Assembly: GCF_012273895.1 (NCBI RefSeq)
Contig: NC_052111.1
Coordinates: 8,246,001-8,310,000, forward strand
Source: Zerene cesonia
Taxonomy: Eukaryota; Arthropoda; Insecta; Lepidoptera; Pieridae
Direction: 5' to 3'
DNA: 64,000 nucleotides
Every line of letters starts with the position of its first letter. Positions within the stretch are counted from its first letter, which is position 1. Position numbers and translations under genes: made by a program. Of this stretch, positions 37,191 through 48,875 are shown in pieces. A model generated the notes under the pieces. The model worked only from the letters and a program-made list of their open reading frames with translations, made no database searches and was not told the DNA's origin.

Positions 37191-37659
37191 TAACAAATAT
37201 AACCGTATCCAAACTGCAAAAAATATTAAACAAAGGTGAGTACTTACAATATACATATTGTAAAAACGATAATATTCTACTAACTTTGCTCCGCGGCTTT
37301 GTTCGCATACATTTCTCGATATCCTATACAAGCCATACCCGTACACCGTAAAGTACCGTAAACGTATAAAAAGATGGGTTAGGTTAGAAACTACACAGAT
37401 ACAGAACACCGCTCGGGCTTCACTGTCTCGCAACCTGCACTTGGCATACGCTTACTAAAAGTAAATTCGACATCATACAAATTAAAATGTATTTGCATTA
37501 TACTTAAGCGAAGAATAATACATTAAATTGCCAGCAATCATTATCGATCACAATTTTGACAATCTCGTGGGTTTAGATTATAAAGTAACGATGTTTACAA
37601 TCTTGCGTATTATATAAGTAATAAATAAAGAAATAGATACATAAATACTAATACAAAAG

Positions 37660-37770
37660 TGGCGTCCGTGGCAACCGCGGGGGACGCGCCTACCTGCGCA
37701 GACGCTTCCCAAAACGAAAAAGAGCCCGCATTCCTCGGCCGCACCCCACCTCAGCCTCACGGCTAGCCTA
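37660..37770. other. GC-rich block of unknown origin
   Basis: GGCGTCCGTGGCAACCGCGG, ACGCGCCTACCTGCGCAGAC, CCGCATTCCTCGGCCGC: strikingly GC-rich against the AT-rich background. The minus strand is open here (MRLRWGAAEECGLFFVLGSV) but matches no family I know. Probably a fragment of a GC-rich non-LTR retrotransposon. Confidence 0.35.
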
Positions 37771-40700
37771 GGGTTGTCTAAAAGGATTTTATGTATTTAC
37801 GCGAGATACATGTGATTTTACGCGAATTTTAACCGTCCGTGACGCTATTTGTAAATTATTCGAAACGTTAACTGCTAATTCTAAGATAATTTGAAATATA
37901 ACATTTTGACATTGCTATATTATTGTTGTTTAAAAGATAGATAGAATGCATTACTTAAATCGAGGTCTTTAGGTCCATTTAAGACATATATTTAGCAAAT
38001 ACAAGTATTCCCTAAAACTGGATGGATGATACAACTAAGGTAACATATTGCAAATTTAATCTTATCTGTCAAGAAAAAACGCTAAATATAGGTTGTAAAA
38101 CATCCTTTTATGCTAACATGCAGCTTTAAACCTCTAATTGGTTTTAAATACGACACCATATATAAATATACGTTACGAGTCAATTTGCTCATTTAATTAC
38201 ATAAGAATCTTAGTAGGAATTCTTGTTATATCAATTTCTATGCTCACTACAGCGCATTCTCTCTACAATTAGGTCAACATTCCATCTCAATTTCATAGAC
38301 AACAAAATAGAACAAATATCCCCGTCGCTAAATTGCCTCCACGTTAATTATATCAAAAATTCCACGAGCTTGTGACAGCCCTAACTCATCCCTTTATCCC
38401 GACATTCTTGAATGCAGACCTGTTGCGTTCCCCCGTCTCTCCTGTACCCCGTACTATAAATAATTCAATATAGCGATTAATTCGTGCCTGATACCGATTC
38501 AACTGTCAATTAATAGTACAAGATATTGTGGTTACTTTGTAAGCTTTTAGGGGCGACTGGGAGCTGGTAAATTGGTATGGTTTGTACTAGATATATAGTA
38601 CAATAATTTGACAAATAATTGATTCATGATGTTTGGTTTGAATAATGTATGTAAATAAAATAATATGATAGGTACATTAAATTCCGTATTTACAGTTGTT
38701 ATGTCTTAAATTTCCAATAATAAATATAAGAAAGTCTTGATGCAAAAACACATAAAAGCTAAAATAATGTATATTACAAAATATCATTCAAGATGTCACG
38801 TCTAAAAACTAACAAACTGCTGATGATGCTTAATATGGATTTACGAGCGTCACGGAAATTTATTCGAACTGGTTGATTAGATGACAGATTGGCATTAAAA
38901 ATAGAACTATAGTGTTTCCACTTTTAAAATTGTAAAGCAGTGCCATAGATTATTTATTAAACATTTAGGACACTGCAGAATAAACCGATATTAATCTGAG
39001 TCTACACTCTTTTATTTAACATACAGTACTAAAAAGGAATAATTTTTTTAAATAACATGCAGCTATTATGAAATTTACTTAATTACAAACAGGCCTATCC
39101 AAACACAATGACAATACGAAAAACTTTCAATAGCATGTACTTCGACAGTCATAGAACTAACTAGCAACCTACTCCGACAACGACGGACATTTCAATTCTA
39201 TTGTATATCAACTATACATACATGCTAGCTGTAAACGTCCGTCTGTTTGAGACGCGTCCCTATTCAATTTTCTTTATTTACAGAGCAAGATTGTCAAGTG
39301 TCGTACAAGGCACCATAAAAGTGAGATTCTCTCTAGCAGGGAATAGGCAGATATTGCTGCATCTTTTCACTGATCGGTTTCGTTTGACAGTCGTTTTCAA
39401 AGTATTGGCATACAAATGCGTAATGTACACTAAAAAGACTTCATTGTAAATTGAACGAGATTTTTTTCAAAGATTTTTATGCAAAAACAAGAAGATTGCG
39501 TAATATTCATCATATGTAAGTTTGCGACAGGTATCAGAAGTCAGTTATCTTAACAGCAATTCTAGGTCTATTATCTGTGGTCTTCAAAAAGTGAAGAACA
39601 CTTCGATCCAACTTTTAGGCATGTATTTCCGATTATCACGTGATTGATCTTGGATATAGACTATAATACTTGACTATTTTCATTCTCTTCCAGCTTTGCT
39701 TTTTGCGATTAAAATATTTTATGTTTTTTTCATTGCCACTCCTTGTATTTTCAATGTATAACATACGCAATATCTACTACAATATTATATTATCTGTAGT
39801 AATGTCTAGAAAATCACTTCTCTAAAATATGTACTCAAATATATAGAGTTGTTTTCCTATTTATAGTAGAATGAATTCCAAGCATTTAACTTTAACTATC
39901 CGTCCTTAAATAAAAATTAAAAGGAAAAAGATTTTCCCTTTGACAAAGATAAAAGGAAGTGAATTGTAATAAAATTCTATGGCATCTTCAAACGGCGTTT
40001 CTCAAAGGAAACGTCAAGATAAACACAACAATTCCTCGGATCATACAAATAAAATAACGTGAACTTACCTGTGTCTATTCTTTATCCTCTAATTCAGAGA
40101 GAATCTTTTGCAAGATACATCCAAGAGTAAACTTCTATGGAGACTTAGGTATAGCGTCTCGGAATTTAATTTAAATTGCAACAAAACTCTGAGATAGCTA
40201 GATTAAGAATTGTTGAGAAAATAAATAGAGAACAGAGCACATTTTTCGAAAGAAATGTTATTTAATAACTAAGTACAACAAGCAATGGTGACCCCAAAAT
40301 CCGCTAGTAATGAATCTCGAATTGATTTATAGTGGTGGCTAAAAATTGTCTAAAATACACACGACGTACTAAATAGGTATGTAATATGTATTAATATAAT
40401 ACATGTACATTTTTTTATAATCAAAAACCATACAATAAAAAATATATTAAAATTAGTAGAACACAAAGGAAAGAAAAAAATGCACAAATGTCTTGTCAAT
40501 AGGATAATATATCTCTTCTTTACTTTTAACCAACGTATTTACTTATTACCTGTGTTTTATTTTCACATTTAAAAGTATTGCAGTTCAGTAGAACTGTAAA
40601 TAGTTAATTAGTAAATTAGTGTGCTTCCAGCACACATACCCACATCATTATAAAATTGACATCAAAAGCGAACACTGAATGTACGCTGATGGAAAGTTCG

Positions 40701-41445
40701 TCGATTCAAACTTGCTCGAATTCATATTTGCATTTTCACAATTTTCTGTGAAATTTTTGCCTAACTAAATATTGGCTCTTATATAATTTTAGGTAAACGC
40801 CGTCGTGCTCTCGCCTCGTAAACTTAATAATAAGTGGGTACACTTACGTTTCTGCACTACATGCATTTTGCGATGAAAATCTTGATTATAAGTTGTGTTC
40901 GTATTTTCGCCCCTCTTGTATTACGAAAAGAAAAAGAAAGAACGTCTGCTCGTCATGGGAGTCGTCAATTAAGTGATGTAAATATTGTTATTTTCTTATA
41001 TAGCAACACTTCCTTTTTTATTTAAAATGAAGATTACGATACAATATCTGAAACAAAATACACTTTTTACCGTAATACCTACCCTTTTAAGTATCGTTAA
41101 AATTATAATAAATAAAAACTTATTTATTTTTGGAAATATTATATTTGTATATCAGTCATCACACACACGCGAAGGAATTGATTTAGATGTTGTCTGTACT
41201 TTTGTCTAAGCTTTTAGTATATAAATATTGTGTTTAATTAGTATTAGACACATTTTTTTAGTTTTTTCAATATCACACAACTAAACACAAGTGTGATGGA
41301 TGTTATTCTTAAATTGCCTTTACCTTTTTTTTTAATGTCTAAATTATAGAAGTTAGGAAAGCAATTCGTGATGGCAATTTAAGTTACGTGATTCGATGCG
41401 TTTTGCATGATTAAGTCTGTCTAGGTCTTGGTTTTTTTGATACTG
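37771..41445. other. Intergenic, nothing firm
   Basis: AT-rich. The 82-codon plus frame at 39201-39449 has no recognisable protein signature. Confidence 0.4.
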
Positions 41446-41690
41446 TTTTTTTATGTCACAGTCGGCAATGGTACTGGTGAGACGCCTGATGGTTAGCGCT
41501 ACCACCGCCCATGGACATTTATAGAGGCGTAAAGTCGATTACAGACCTTACGCCTCTACAAATGGATTGCCGATTTTAAATTGGGAAGGGATTAAGAAGG
41601 GGTTGGCCAGAGAAATAAAGGAAAGGACTGGGAAGAGGAAGGAAAAGGATATGGGCCTCCGGCTCCCCCACTCACCGTAACAATAAAAGC
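41446..41690 (-). mobile_element. Poly(A) retroposon 3' end, minus strand
   Basis: Begins with a T run and ATGTCACAGTCGGCAATGG. Carries the dyad region with GAGGCGTAAAGTC/GACCTTACGCCTC, then GATTGCCGATTTTAAATTGG and GGCTCCCCCACTCACCG. Same family as 9880-10023 but about 100 bp longer on its 5' side. It ends at the neighbouring Helitron. Confidence 0.65.
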
Positions 41691-41877
41691 GCGCGCCCCG
41701 CGGTTTCACCCGCGTAAGTCCATATCCCGTAGGAATATCGGGATAAAAAGTTGCCTATTCCAGTTGTTCAGCTATCTACGTACCAAATTTCATTGCAATC
41801 GGTTCAGCAGTTTTTGTGTGAAAGAGCAACAAACACACACACATCCTTACCAACTTTCGCATATAATATTAGTAGGA
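41691..41877 (-). mobile_element. Helitron copy, CCGCGGGG family
   Basis: The minus-strand start TCCTACTAATATTATATG sits at an A|T boundary (T at 41878). The hairpin CCGCGGTTTCACCCGCG is retained. The terminal CTAG is replaced by GCGC and the element abuts a retroposon fragment. Confidence 0.8.
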
Positions 41878-43556
41878 TGAACAATTTATGATGTCACGTG
41901 CGTCTAACGAAAACCTTTCGTAAAACTAGTTAAAATCCGCCCTACATAGGTGCACGAAGCTCATTATAATAAAGCACGTTTCTCTAGCTATACGTATGTT
42001 ATGTAGGATCTAGACTAGACAAGGGAAGACTGGGCTTAATACCGCTTCGTGACCAAACTCTTGCGCATGTGTGGGTGAGCGTGTTTCGCGGCCGAATGTC
42101 TGTGTGACTTTTTGTGTCCATTGCATGGTCTTTGATTTTATTTTTTATTCTTATTTTAATTGTATGTAATCGTTTTAAGAAAATAAGGAGGTATAAAACA
42201 GTTGTGCAGATATACATATATTTATATATTTATTAACATACAATTAATTAGTTTTTTATTATTTTATTTACACTGACGTACGAAGGGTCGTAATTTTTTT
42301 CGTACAGATCAATTTTAATCTTAATTGAACATAAATAAACAATATCGTAATATAATGGAACGATAACAAAGTATTTTCAAATATTCTTTATTAACATATT
42401 CAGAAAAGCTTCAGACAAAAACTTATACAGTTATTACAATATATTTAATGATATTTTTTAGTTCCAATATTCAAATTGGTTACAAGTTAAACAACTTAAA
42501 TAAAAACTCAACAGCAACTAAGTAATAATATGTAAGATAGTTAAAATAATACTACATAATTAATGAAAACGTTATTCGATTAAGGTCCCGCGGTCGCGTC
42601 CGCAATGGAAACATTCAAAAACTTGTTTATATATAAGCTATATACTTCATTAAATTGTTCGTCTATAGAGTCAATGTACGGACACGAATTTGTTCGGTGT
42701 TTTTTGCCAACCCATACAATTACAGACTATTACTACGATCAGTAATGGAGAGATAATTTAAATCGACGTTTATCGAATATTTAAGATAATAGGAGCCGTA
42801 TTAGCATAGAGCTTATTTAGTAGGTTTATAGTGTGTATTGAGATAGAAAGGGCCGTCAAATATGCAATGTTATTTGTACTTTATAATATCATATTCTAGT
42901 GTCGTGACGATAGCGATTATTTTGTAGGAATGATTAGTAACTAAATGATGAGATAATTTTTATCGATTTTTTTTTATTATGGAAAATAATTTAGAACTGC
43001 GTTATGATGAGATAGGAATAAATATGAAAGTACACGTGTGAGCACAAAATGTTTTGTAAAAAAACTATTTATAATTATTATTTTTTTGCTACTAAAACAT
43101 ATATTTATAGCTCAGATACCGCAGCGTGATATTCGCTAAAATAGATAGGCTGTTCCAATAGTGAATAAAATTATTTGAACGTTTTGATACATATTATATA
43201 ACTGTATAACCTTATTTACTTAATGTATATACTTCGTACACTTGTATAATGCTAACCTCAAACATTTACTAGAACGTATACATTCCCAGTTATACGAATG
43301 CTTTGTAAGAAGCCAAATAACTTGTATACTGTGACCTCTGGGCTGCTATTTTTTGCTATGTTCCGACACATGATGATAAAAATCCATATGAATTTTTTAT
43401 CATCTACACATTCCGCATTCAAACAGAATGCCCGTTACATTTCAACCGTATCGATATACACAGTTATCGATACAGAGTTATCGAAAATTCGTGTGAAAAC
43501 AGGGCATGGGCAGGAAGAATTGTTACAAAAAACGCTGTTCTCTTTCCAACCTGCTT
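41878..43556. other. Unique sequence before the second gap
   Basis: The 86-codon frame ending at 43558 stops just inside the 77-bp duplicate. It has no recognised domain. Confidence 0.4.
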
Positions 43557-43633
43557 AACCGGTCCGACCGAATCGCCAATACTGGCCCAAAATAACCACA
43601 TCGCGTTCAAAGGATTGTATCAGCTATTACATA
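43557..43633 (+). repeat. 77-bp direct duplicate, left of gap
   Basis: From AACCGGTCCGACC to CTATTACATA. Base-for-base the same as 44634-44710. It is not seen elsewhere in the window. Confidence 0.92.
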
Positions 43634-44633
43634 NNNNNNNNNNNNNNNNNNNNNNNNNNNNNNNNNNNNNNNNNNNNNNNNNNNNNNNNNNNNNNNNNNN
43701 NNNNNNNNNNNNNNNNNNNNNNNNNNNNNNNNNNNNNNNNNNNNNNNNNNNNNNNNNNNNNNNNNNNNNNNNNNNNNNNNNNNNNNNNNNNNNNNNNNNN
43801 NNNNNNNNNNNNNNNNNNNNNNNNNNNNNNNNNNNNNNNNNNNNNNNNNNNNNNNNNNNNNNNNNNNNNNNNNNNNNNNNNNNNNNNNNNNNNNNNNNNN
43901 NNNNNNNNNNNNNNNNNNNNNNNNNNNNNNNNNNNNNNNNNNNNNNNNNNNNNNNNNNNNNNNNNNNNNNNNNNNNNNNNNNNNNNNNNNNNNNNNNNNN
44001 NNNNNNNNNNNNNNNNNNNNNNNNNNNNNNNNNNNNNNNNNNNNNNNNNNNNNNNNNNNNNNNNNNNNNNNNNNNNNNNNNNNNNNNNNNNNNNNNNNNN
44101 NNNNNNNNNNNNNNNNNNNNNNNNNNNNNNNNNNNNNNNNNNNNNNNNNNNNNNNNNNNNNNNNNNNNNNNNNNNNNNNNNNNNNNNNNNNNNNNNNNNN
44201 NNNNNNNNNNNNNNNNNNNNNNNNNNNNNNNNNNNNNNNNNNNNNNNNNNNNNNNNNNNNNNNNNNNNNNNNNNNNNNNNNNNNNNNNNNNNNNNNNNNN
44301 NNNNNNNNNNNNNNNNNNNNNNNNNNNNNNNNNNNNNNNNNNNNNNNNNNNNNNNNNNNNNNNNNNNNNNNNNNNNNNNNNNNNNNNNNNNNNNNNNNNN
44401 NNNNNNNNNNNNNNNNNNNNNNNNNNNNNNNNNNNNNNNNNNNNNNNNNNNNNNNNNNNNNNNNNNNNNNNNNNNNNNNNNNNNNNNNNNNNNNNNNNNN
44501 NNNNNNNNNNNNNNNNNNNNNNNNNNNNNNNNNNNNNNNNNNNNNNNNNNNNNNNNNNNNNNNNNNNNNNNNNNNNNNNNNNNNNNNNNNNNNNNNNNNN
44601 NNNNNNNNNNNNNNNNNNNNNNNNNNNNNNNNN
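43634..44633. other. Assembly gap, 1000 N, between identical 77-bp flanks
   Basis: Exactly 1000 N. The 77 bases before it (43557-43633) are identical to the 77 bases after it (44634-44710), so the gap is probably a failed overlap join rather than missing sequence. Confidence 0.97.
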
Positions 44634-44710
44634 AACCGGTCCGACCGAATCGCCAATACTGGCCCAAAATAACCACATCGCGTTCAAAGGATTGTATCAG
44701 CTATTACATA
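44634..44710 (+). repeat. 77-bp direct duplicate, right of gap
   Basis: Identical to 43557-43633. Sequence continues into CGTATAAGAGCC, which is unique. Confidence 0.92.
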
Positions 44711-45728
44711 CGTATAAGAGCCAAATTACTATGTTGTCTCCTTTTCGCATTTAGCTATAACTTTAAGTATGTGTAAAATCAGCTTATCTACGGCTGGCCT
44801 AAAAGAATACATTTTATATATTTATGACTATTATTTTATATTTATTGACATAAAGGAAATAAATTTCAAGTATGTAAAAAAGTCTATAGTACTAAATATT
44901 AAACTAAATTAGGATAGTTAATGTAATCCAATAATTAATCAAGCTATACACAATCTCTCAAAACGGCAACGAAGACTCTTAATTACAACGTCCAATATTC
45001 ATAGTTCTGTTGGCTTCAAATATAATTACGTGTTTATGTGTCGAACATAAATTAATCACCACGATTACTAATAGCCTATCAAATTTGATTGGAACCACCC
45101 ATACTGAGGTATGCATTAACGATTGAATTTATTACAATATATATTTTCATATCTGTGTGTATCACATTTGAAAAGTTTCCCAAATCTCCCATAGAATTAT
45201 TATAATAATACAAGATCTAGTTTTCCCCAAATTCCCGATATTCAATTTTTTCCCAACTTGAGCATAATAGAAAGAAATAACTAAACGAGAACTTAATATC
45301 TCATTTTCGCAAAAGATCAGTACAAAAAACTAATCTTACTGTCTGAACTAGTTCTTCAATAAATTTTTAAACAGGCATTTACACCTAATCAAAAGTACAT
45401 ATTGCGATTAATTGGCAAGTTGGCATTACCCTACAAACAATAAACAACTCGTAGTTAACAGTAGAGGACATTACAATGTTCCGATAAGCACACACATGGG
45501 ACAATGGCATTCGACAAACACGTAATGTCAAGAATTCGCTAAGTTATTAATATTGCCGTGGTCTCACATGCTTTCTCTGAAAGCCATACTGAGCATGTAT
45601 TGAATATACCTTAAAAGCTTATCGCAAATTTTCACATACCTGCACCTTAAACAGCCTCAATTTCCATACCAAAGACAAGACCAGATTCTACGTGAGCGGG
45701 ATCTCTATCCGTCCTTATGGGGCGCTGC

Positions 45729-45736
45729 TGACGTCA
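45729..45736. promoter_or_regulatory. Consensus CRE palindrome
   Basis: TGACGTCA followed by TAATTAG, a homeodomain-type core, within a locally GC-richer stretch. No gene is adjacent, so any function is inference. Confidence 0.25.
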
Positions 45737-46552
45737 TAATTAGCGCATGTCTAATTATCGTGGCTTGGTCCATTGAGATAGCCGGTAATCTCCTTACGTT
45801 ACCTTCTTAGGAACATGCCAAGTACCAGTTGCAATGGTTTATAGCTCTCTAGTTAATATTTTAACAAGTGTTTGATTATACGATATTTGCGTTCCGTATA
45901 TGGTGAAAATATTAAAAGAGCACTTCTATTTTACAGATACCGTAGCCAAGGAAAGAGAAGAGAAATCTACCCCCCCCCTTCCTCAAAATATCTCCTTTTA
46001 ACTTGATTTACTGTCTCCTGCTCTACAAAGGACCCTATTAATTCCGGGGGCTTTTTTATATAGACATTTTTATATCTTTTCTTGAATAAATAACGGTTAT
46101 TTTATCCACTTTTAGACATTTAATTCTTCAACTTCTATTAAAAGAATGTGTTCAAATTAAATTTCATTTCACATTCAAACTTTGAACAGGATTAAGCTGT
46201 TATCATAAAACTTATAATTTATTGTAACGTATCTTTGCCTTTAAACCTCAATTGCCTTATTTGTCAATGGCTTATAAAAAGAAAAACAATAGAATTAAAC
46301 GTCCTACATTTGAAAATGACTCGAATAATTATTCAGTAAACTTTCAAGAACTCGCAATTTATGCTAGACTGGTAGAATCTCTTATAATTTTCTGCAGGCG
46401 CTTTATTTATAGCATTAGTGCAATTTAGAAATCCAATATCTCATAGCCTGAAGCCAGAAAGGTTATTTTACAAAGAAATAAAGGAATACTCAATAGGGAA
46501 CATGTTTTTGCACTCAAACAATCAGCGATAAAACAAATTCAGCGAGAAATCC

Positions 46553-46725
46553 ATAATATTGTGTTTATAAATGTGAAAGTTTGTTTGTCTATCTGTCTGT
46601 TACGCAGAATTATAGCACCGACTTGGATGAAATTTGGAAGAAAATAGATAAAGATGAATTTTTCTTTATTAACTTCTGCATTAATGATTCTTCTTGTCTG
46701 CAAATGAAATCGCGAGTCCAACTAT
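46553..46725 (+). repeat. Helitron 5' fragment, TGTCTGTC family
   Basis: AATATTGTGTTTATAAATG, TTTGTTTGTCTATCTGTCTG, CGACTTGGATGAAATTTGG. The 3' hairpin and CTAG are not found. The right edge is uncertain. Confidence 0.5.
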
Positions 46726-46850
46726 GAATTTGTCATTTAAAATAATATCAAAACGTAAAAACAGTATTATGTCTAATCGTAAATATTGCAGTTAATTAGA
46801 TCTTAGTATCTTCTTGTGTTTGATTTTACGCAAGTATTATACATGTAGCA

Positions 46851-46960
46851 ATTGAAAACTTTTTAACGGATTTTAAACGCGATTTATTCATTATGTTGTT
46901 AAGCCGACGTTTCGAACACTTTACAGCGAGCGTGGTCACGGGGAGACTGTAATTCGATCT
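46851..46960 (-). repeat. Possible Penelope-like element end
   Basis: The minus strand carries GACCACGCTCGCTGTAAAG, CGAAACGTCGGC (plus 46903-46914) and then TTTAAAATCCGTTAAAAAG. The CGAAACGTC half resembles the hammerhead ribozyme core found in Penelope-like elements. The partner CUGANGA box is not intact (CTGTAAAG instead). Confidence 0.35.
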
Positions 46961-47590
46961 TGTTAAAAGTTAATAAAACAGAAGCAAGTATAACCAATAC
47001 AGCTAGAGAGCTTTTGATAATTTCGCACTCTCGTTATTACGGTGATCGATCTTAGAAGACGGGAAGCCGCACATTCATCATATCTCTATAGCCCAATATC
47101 ACAATACACTCAGAAGTATAACTGACTTTATGTTCAATATACTGCAGACAGCAGACAGCTTTTTAATAGGGCTGTCACTTAGACAGATCAATATTTTGCA
47201 CTATTATTCAATTCATTAATGCAAATTATGGTAACTCAGATACATTAAATGGTTACAATCAATTATATCATATAGAATACTAGATTTTACTCTTTAAGAT
47301 ATTATGAATGTACGTGTTAAGGGTGTAGGTAAAATTTTTAAATAATATTTTTAAGAAGCAGACCTGACGGACCGGTTTGCAGCATTGTAAGTATCTACCA
47401 TAAGATTTTACTATGCTGTCCATGTATTTGTTTTATTATACTTGTATGCGCGTAATAAGTATTAAGCCGTTTCAGTACTTATATTTTAATCGTATATTGC
47501 CAATAATTACACAGACATTACTGATAAAACTTATTAAATTCGACACAGCATATAGCTATCATTCATAAATATTTAATTTTAATCAAAAAA

Positions 47591-47735
47591 CTTAAAACGG
47601 TGAAGGAAAATATCGTGAGGAAACCGGCATATCCAAGAATCAAAAGTTCGACGATATGTGATGATCTGGTGGTGGATTATGGCCTGAACCCTCATAGGAG
47701 GCCTGTGTCCTGGGCTGATATGATGAAGATGATAA
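47591..47735 (+). repeat. Degenerate 5'-truncated SINE copy
   Basis: Matches the 3' half of the SINE at 21198-21507 (AACGGTGAAGGAAAATATCG onward to GGCTGATATGATGAAGATGA). An internal deletion removes the CAGCAGTGGGAACATATAT segment. No convincing target-site duplication. Confidence 0.7.
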
Positions 47736-48019
47736 ATCAAATAAAGGGCTGCGACACATAGACAAATGTTTTCTAAGAGGCAGCCCTAGCGTATATACGG
47801 CATTGAAAAACGATATAAAATTTCTGCAATGAGAAATGATCGGAACTGGATACTGGGTCTTTCAACCACGGAATGACGTACACAAATATTTGATTCAAAT
47901 TTACATTTTTTATGTCGAAAATACTTGTTATTGGATTATTATTTCCTATTCACCTATTGATATACGTATTCCGTAATGCTGATGATTATATGCCAATTCC
48001 TCACCCTTCACAGTCCATT

Positions 48020-48176
48020 CTTTCTTTCCAGTCGTCAATGCTTTCCTTATCCCTTACCCCTTAAAAGCGGGCAGCGCATCTGCAGAGGCACTACCTCTGC
48101 ATTTTCATGGTTGGTGGTGATCGCTTACCATCAGGCAAACCACCAGCTCAGGTGCCCGATAGAGGCATAAAAAAAT
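48020..48176 (+). mobile_element. Poly(A) retroposon 3' end, related subfamily
   Basis: AAAGCGGGCAGCGCATCTGC, GGTGGTGATCGCTTACCATC, CAGGCAAACCACCAGCTCAG, ending AGAGGCATAAAAAAA. It diverges from the 9880 copy in the dyad region. Confidence 0.6.
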
Positions 48177-48719
48177 CCTTGGATTTCATTTCCTTGTCCA
48201 AATATGGTATTTTGAATTTGAATGTCCACAATATACTTTGTTTTTGAAAACATAAATTTTTTTGGTACAATTTTATAATGCTAAATGCATTTCATATAAG
48301 ACTAAATTGAAGTTAACTACATGAACTTGGAAGAGATTATGACAGAGTAAAAACAGAAAATACATAAATTACTATAAATTATGTCCGCCTTAGCCAGTGG
48401 ATGGTCGAAAGACAATTAACTATATTAGCATCAATTCTACATGTATAGTTTTTTGTTTGCCTTATCTGTTCTCACCTAGTGTTTTTCTATAGATTACTTC
48501 AAACAATAATCTGAATTATTACACGAGCAATTAGGTCTATTTTGCTGTGAAGCTCTAACACTCTTAATATGCATCGCTGATCGATGTAATAATTTTTTAA
48601 GTTCACTTCAATAAAGACGTCTATGTCGATTATATTTACCTTATTTTCAAAGCATTTATACGTTAAAATTGAATACTAAAAAGGAAAATTACTCATTGTC
48701 AATTTTAAATTATCTATCT

Positions 48720-48875
48720 ATCTCCAATATTGTCTATAGTCTATAGCCTTCCTCGATAAATGGGCTATCTAAAACTGAAAGATTTTTTCAAATCGGAGCA
48801 GTAGTTCCTGGGATTAGAATAGATTTGCGTTCAAACAAACAAACAAACTCTTCAGCTTTATAATATTAGTATAGA
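48720..48875 (-). mobile_element. Helitron, GAACGCRCT family, 3' end lost
   Basis: The minus-strand start TCTATACTAATATTATAAAG is intact and preceded by A. CAAATCGGAGCAGTAGTTCC and GGGCTATC match the family. The CTAG end is not preserved. Confidence 0.72.

Noticed and set aside
43607..44754. Four open frames of 349-379 codons across the second gap
   Set aside because: Gap artefacts; the same words at both ends come from the 77-bp duplicate.
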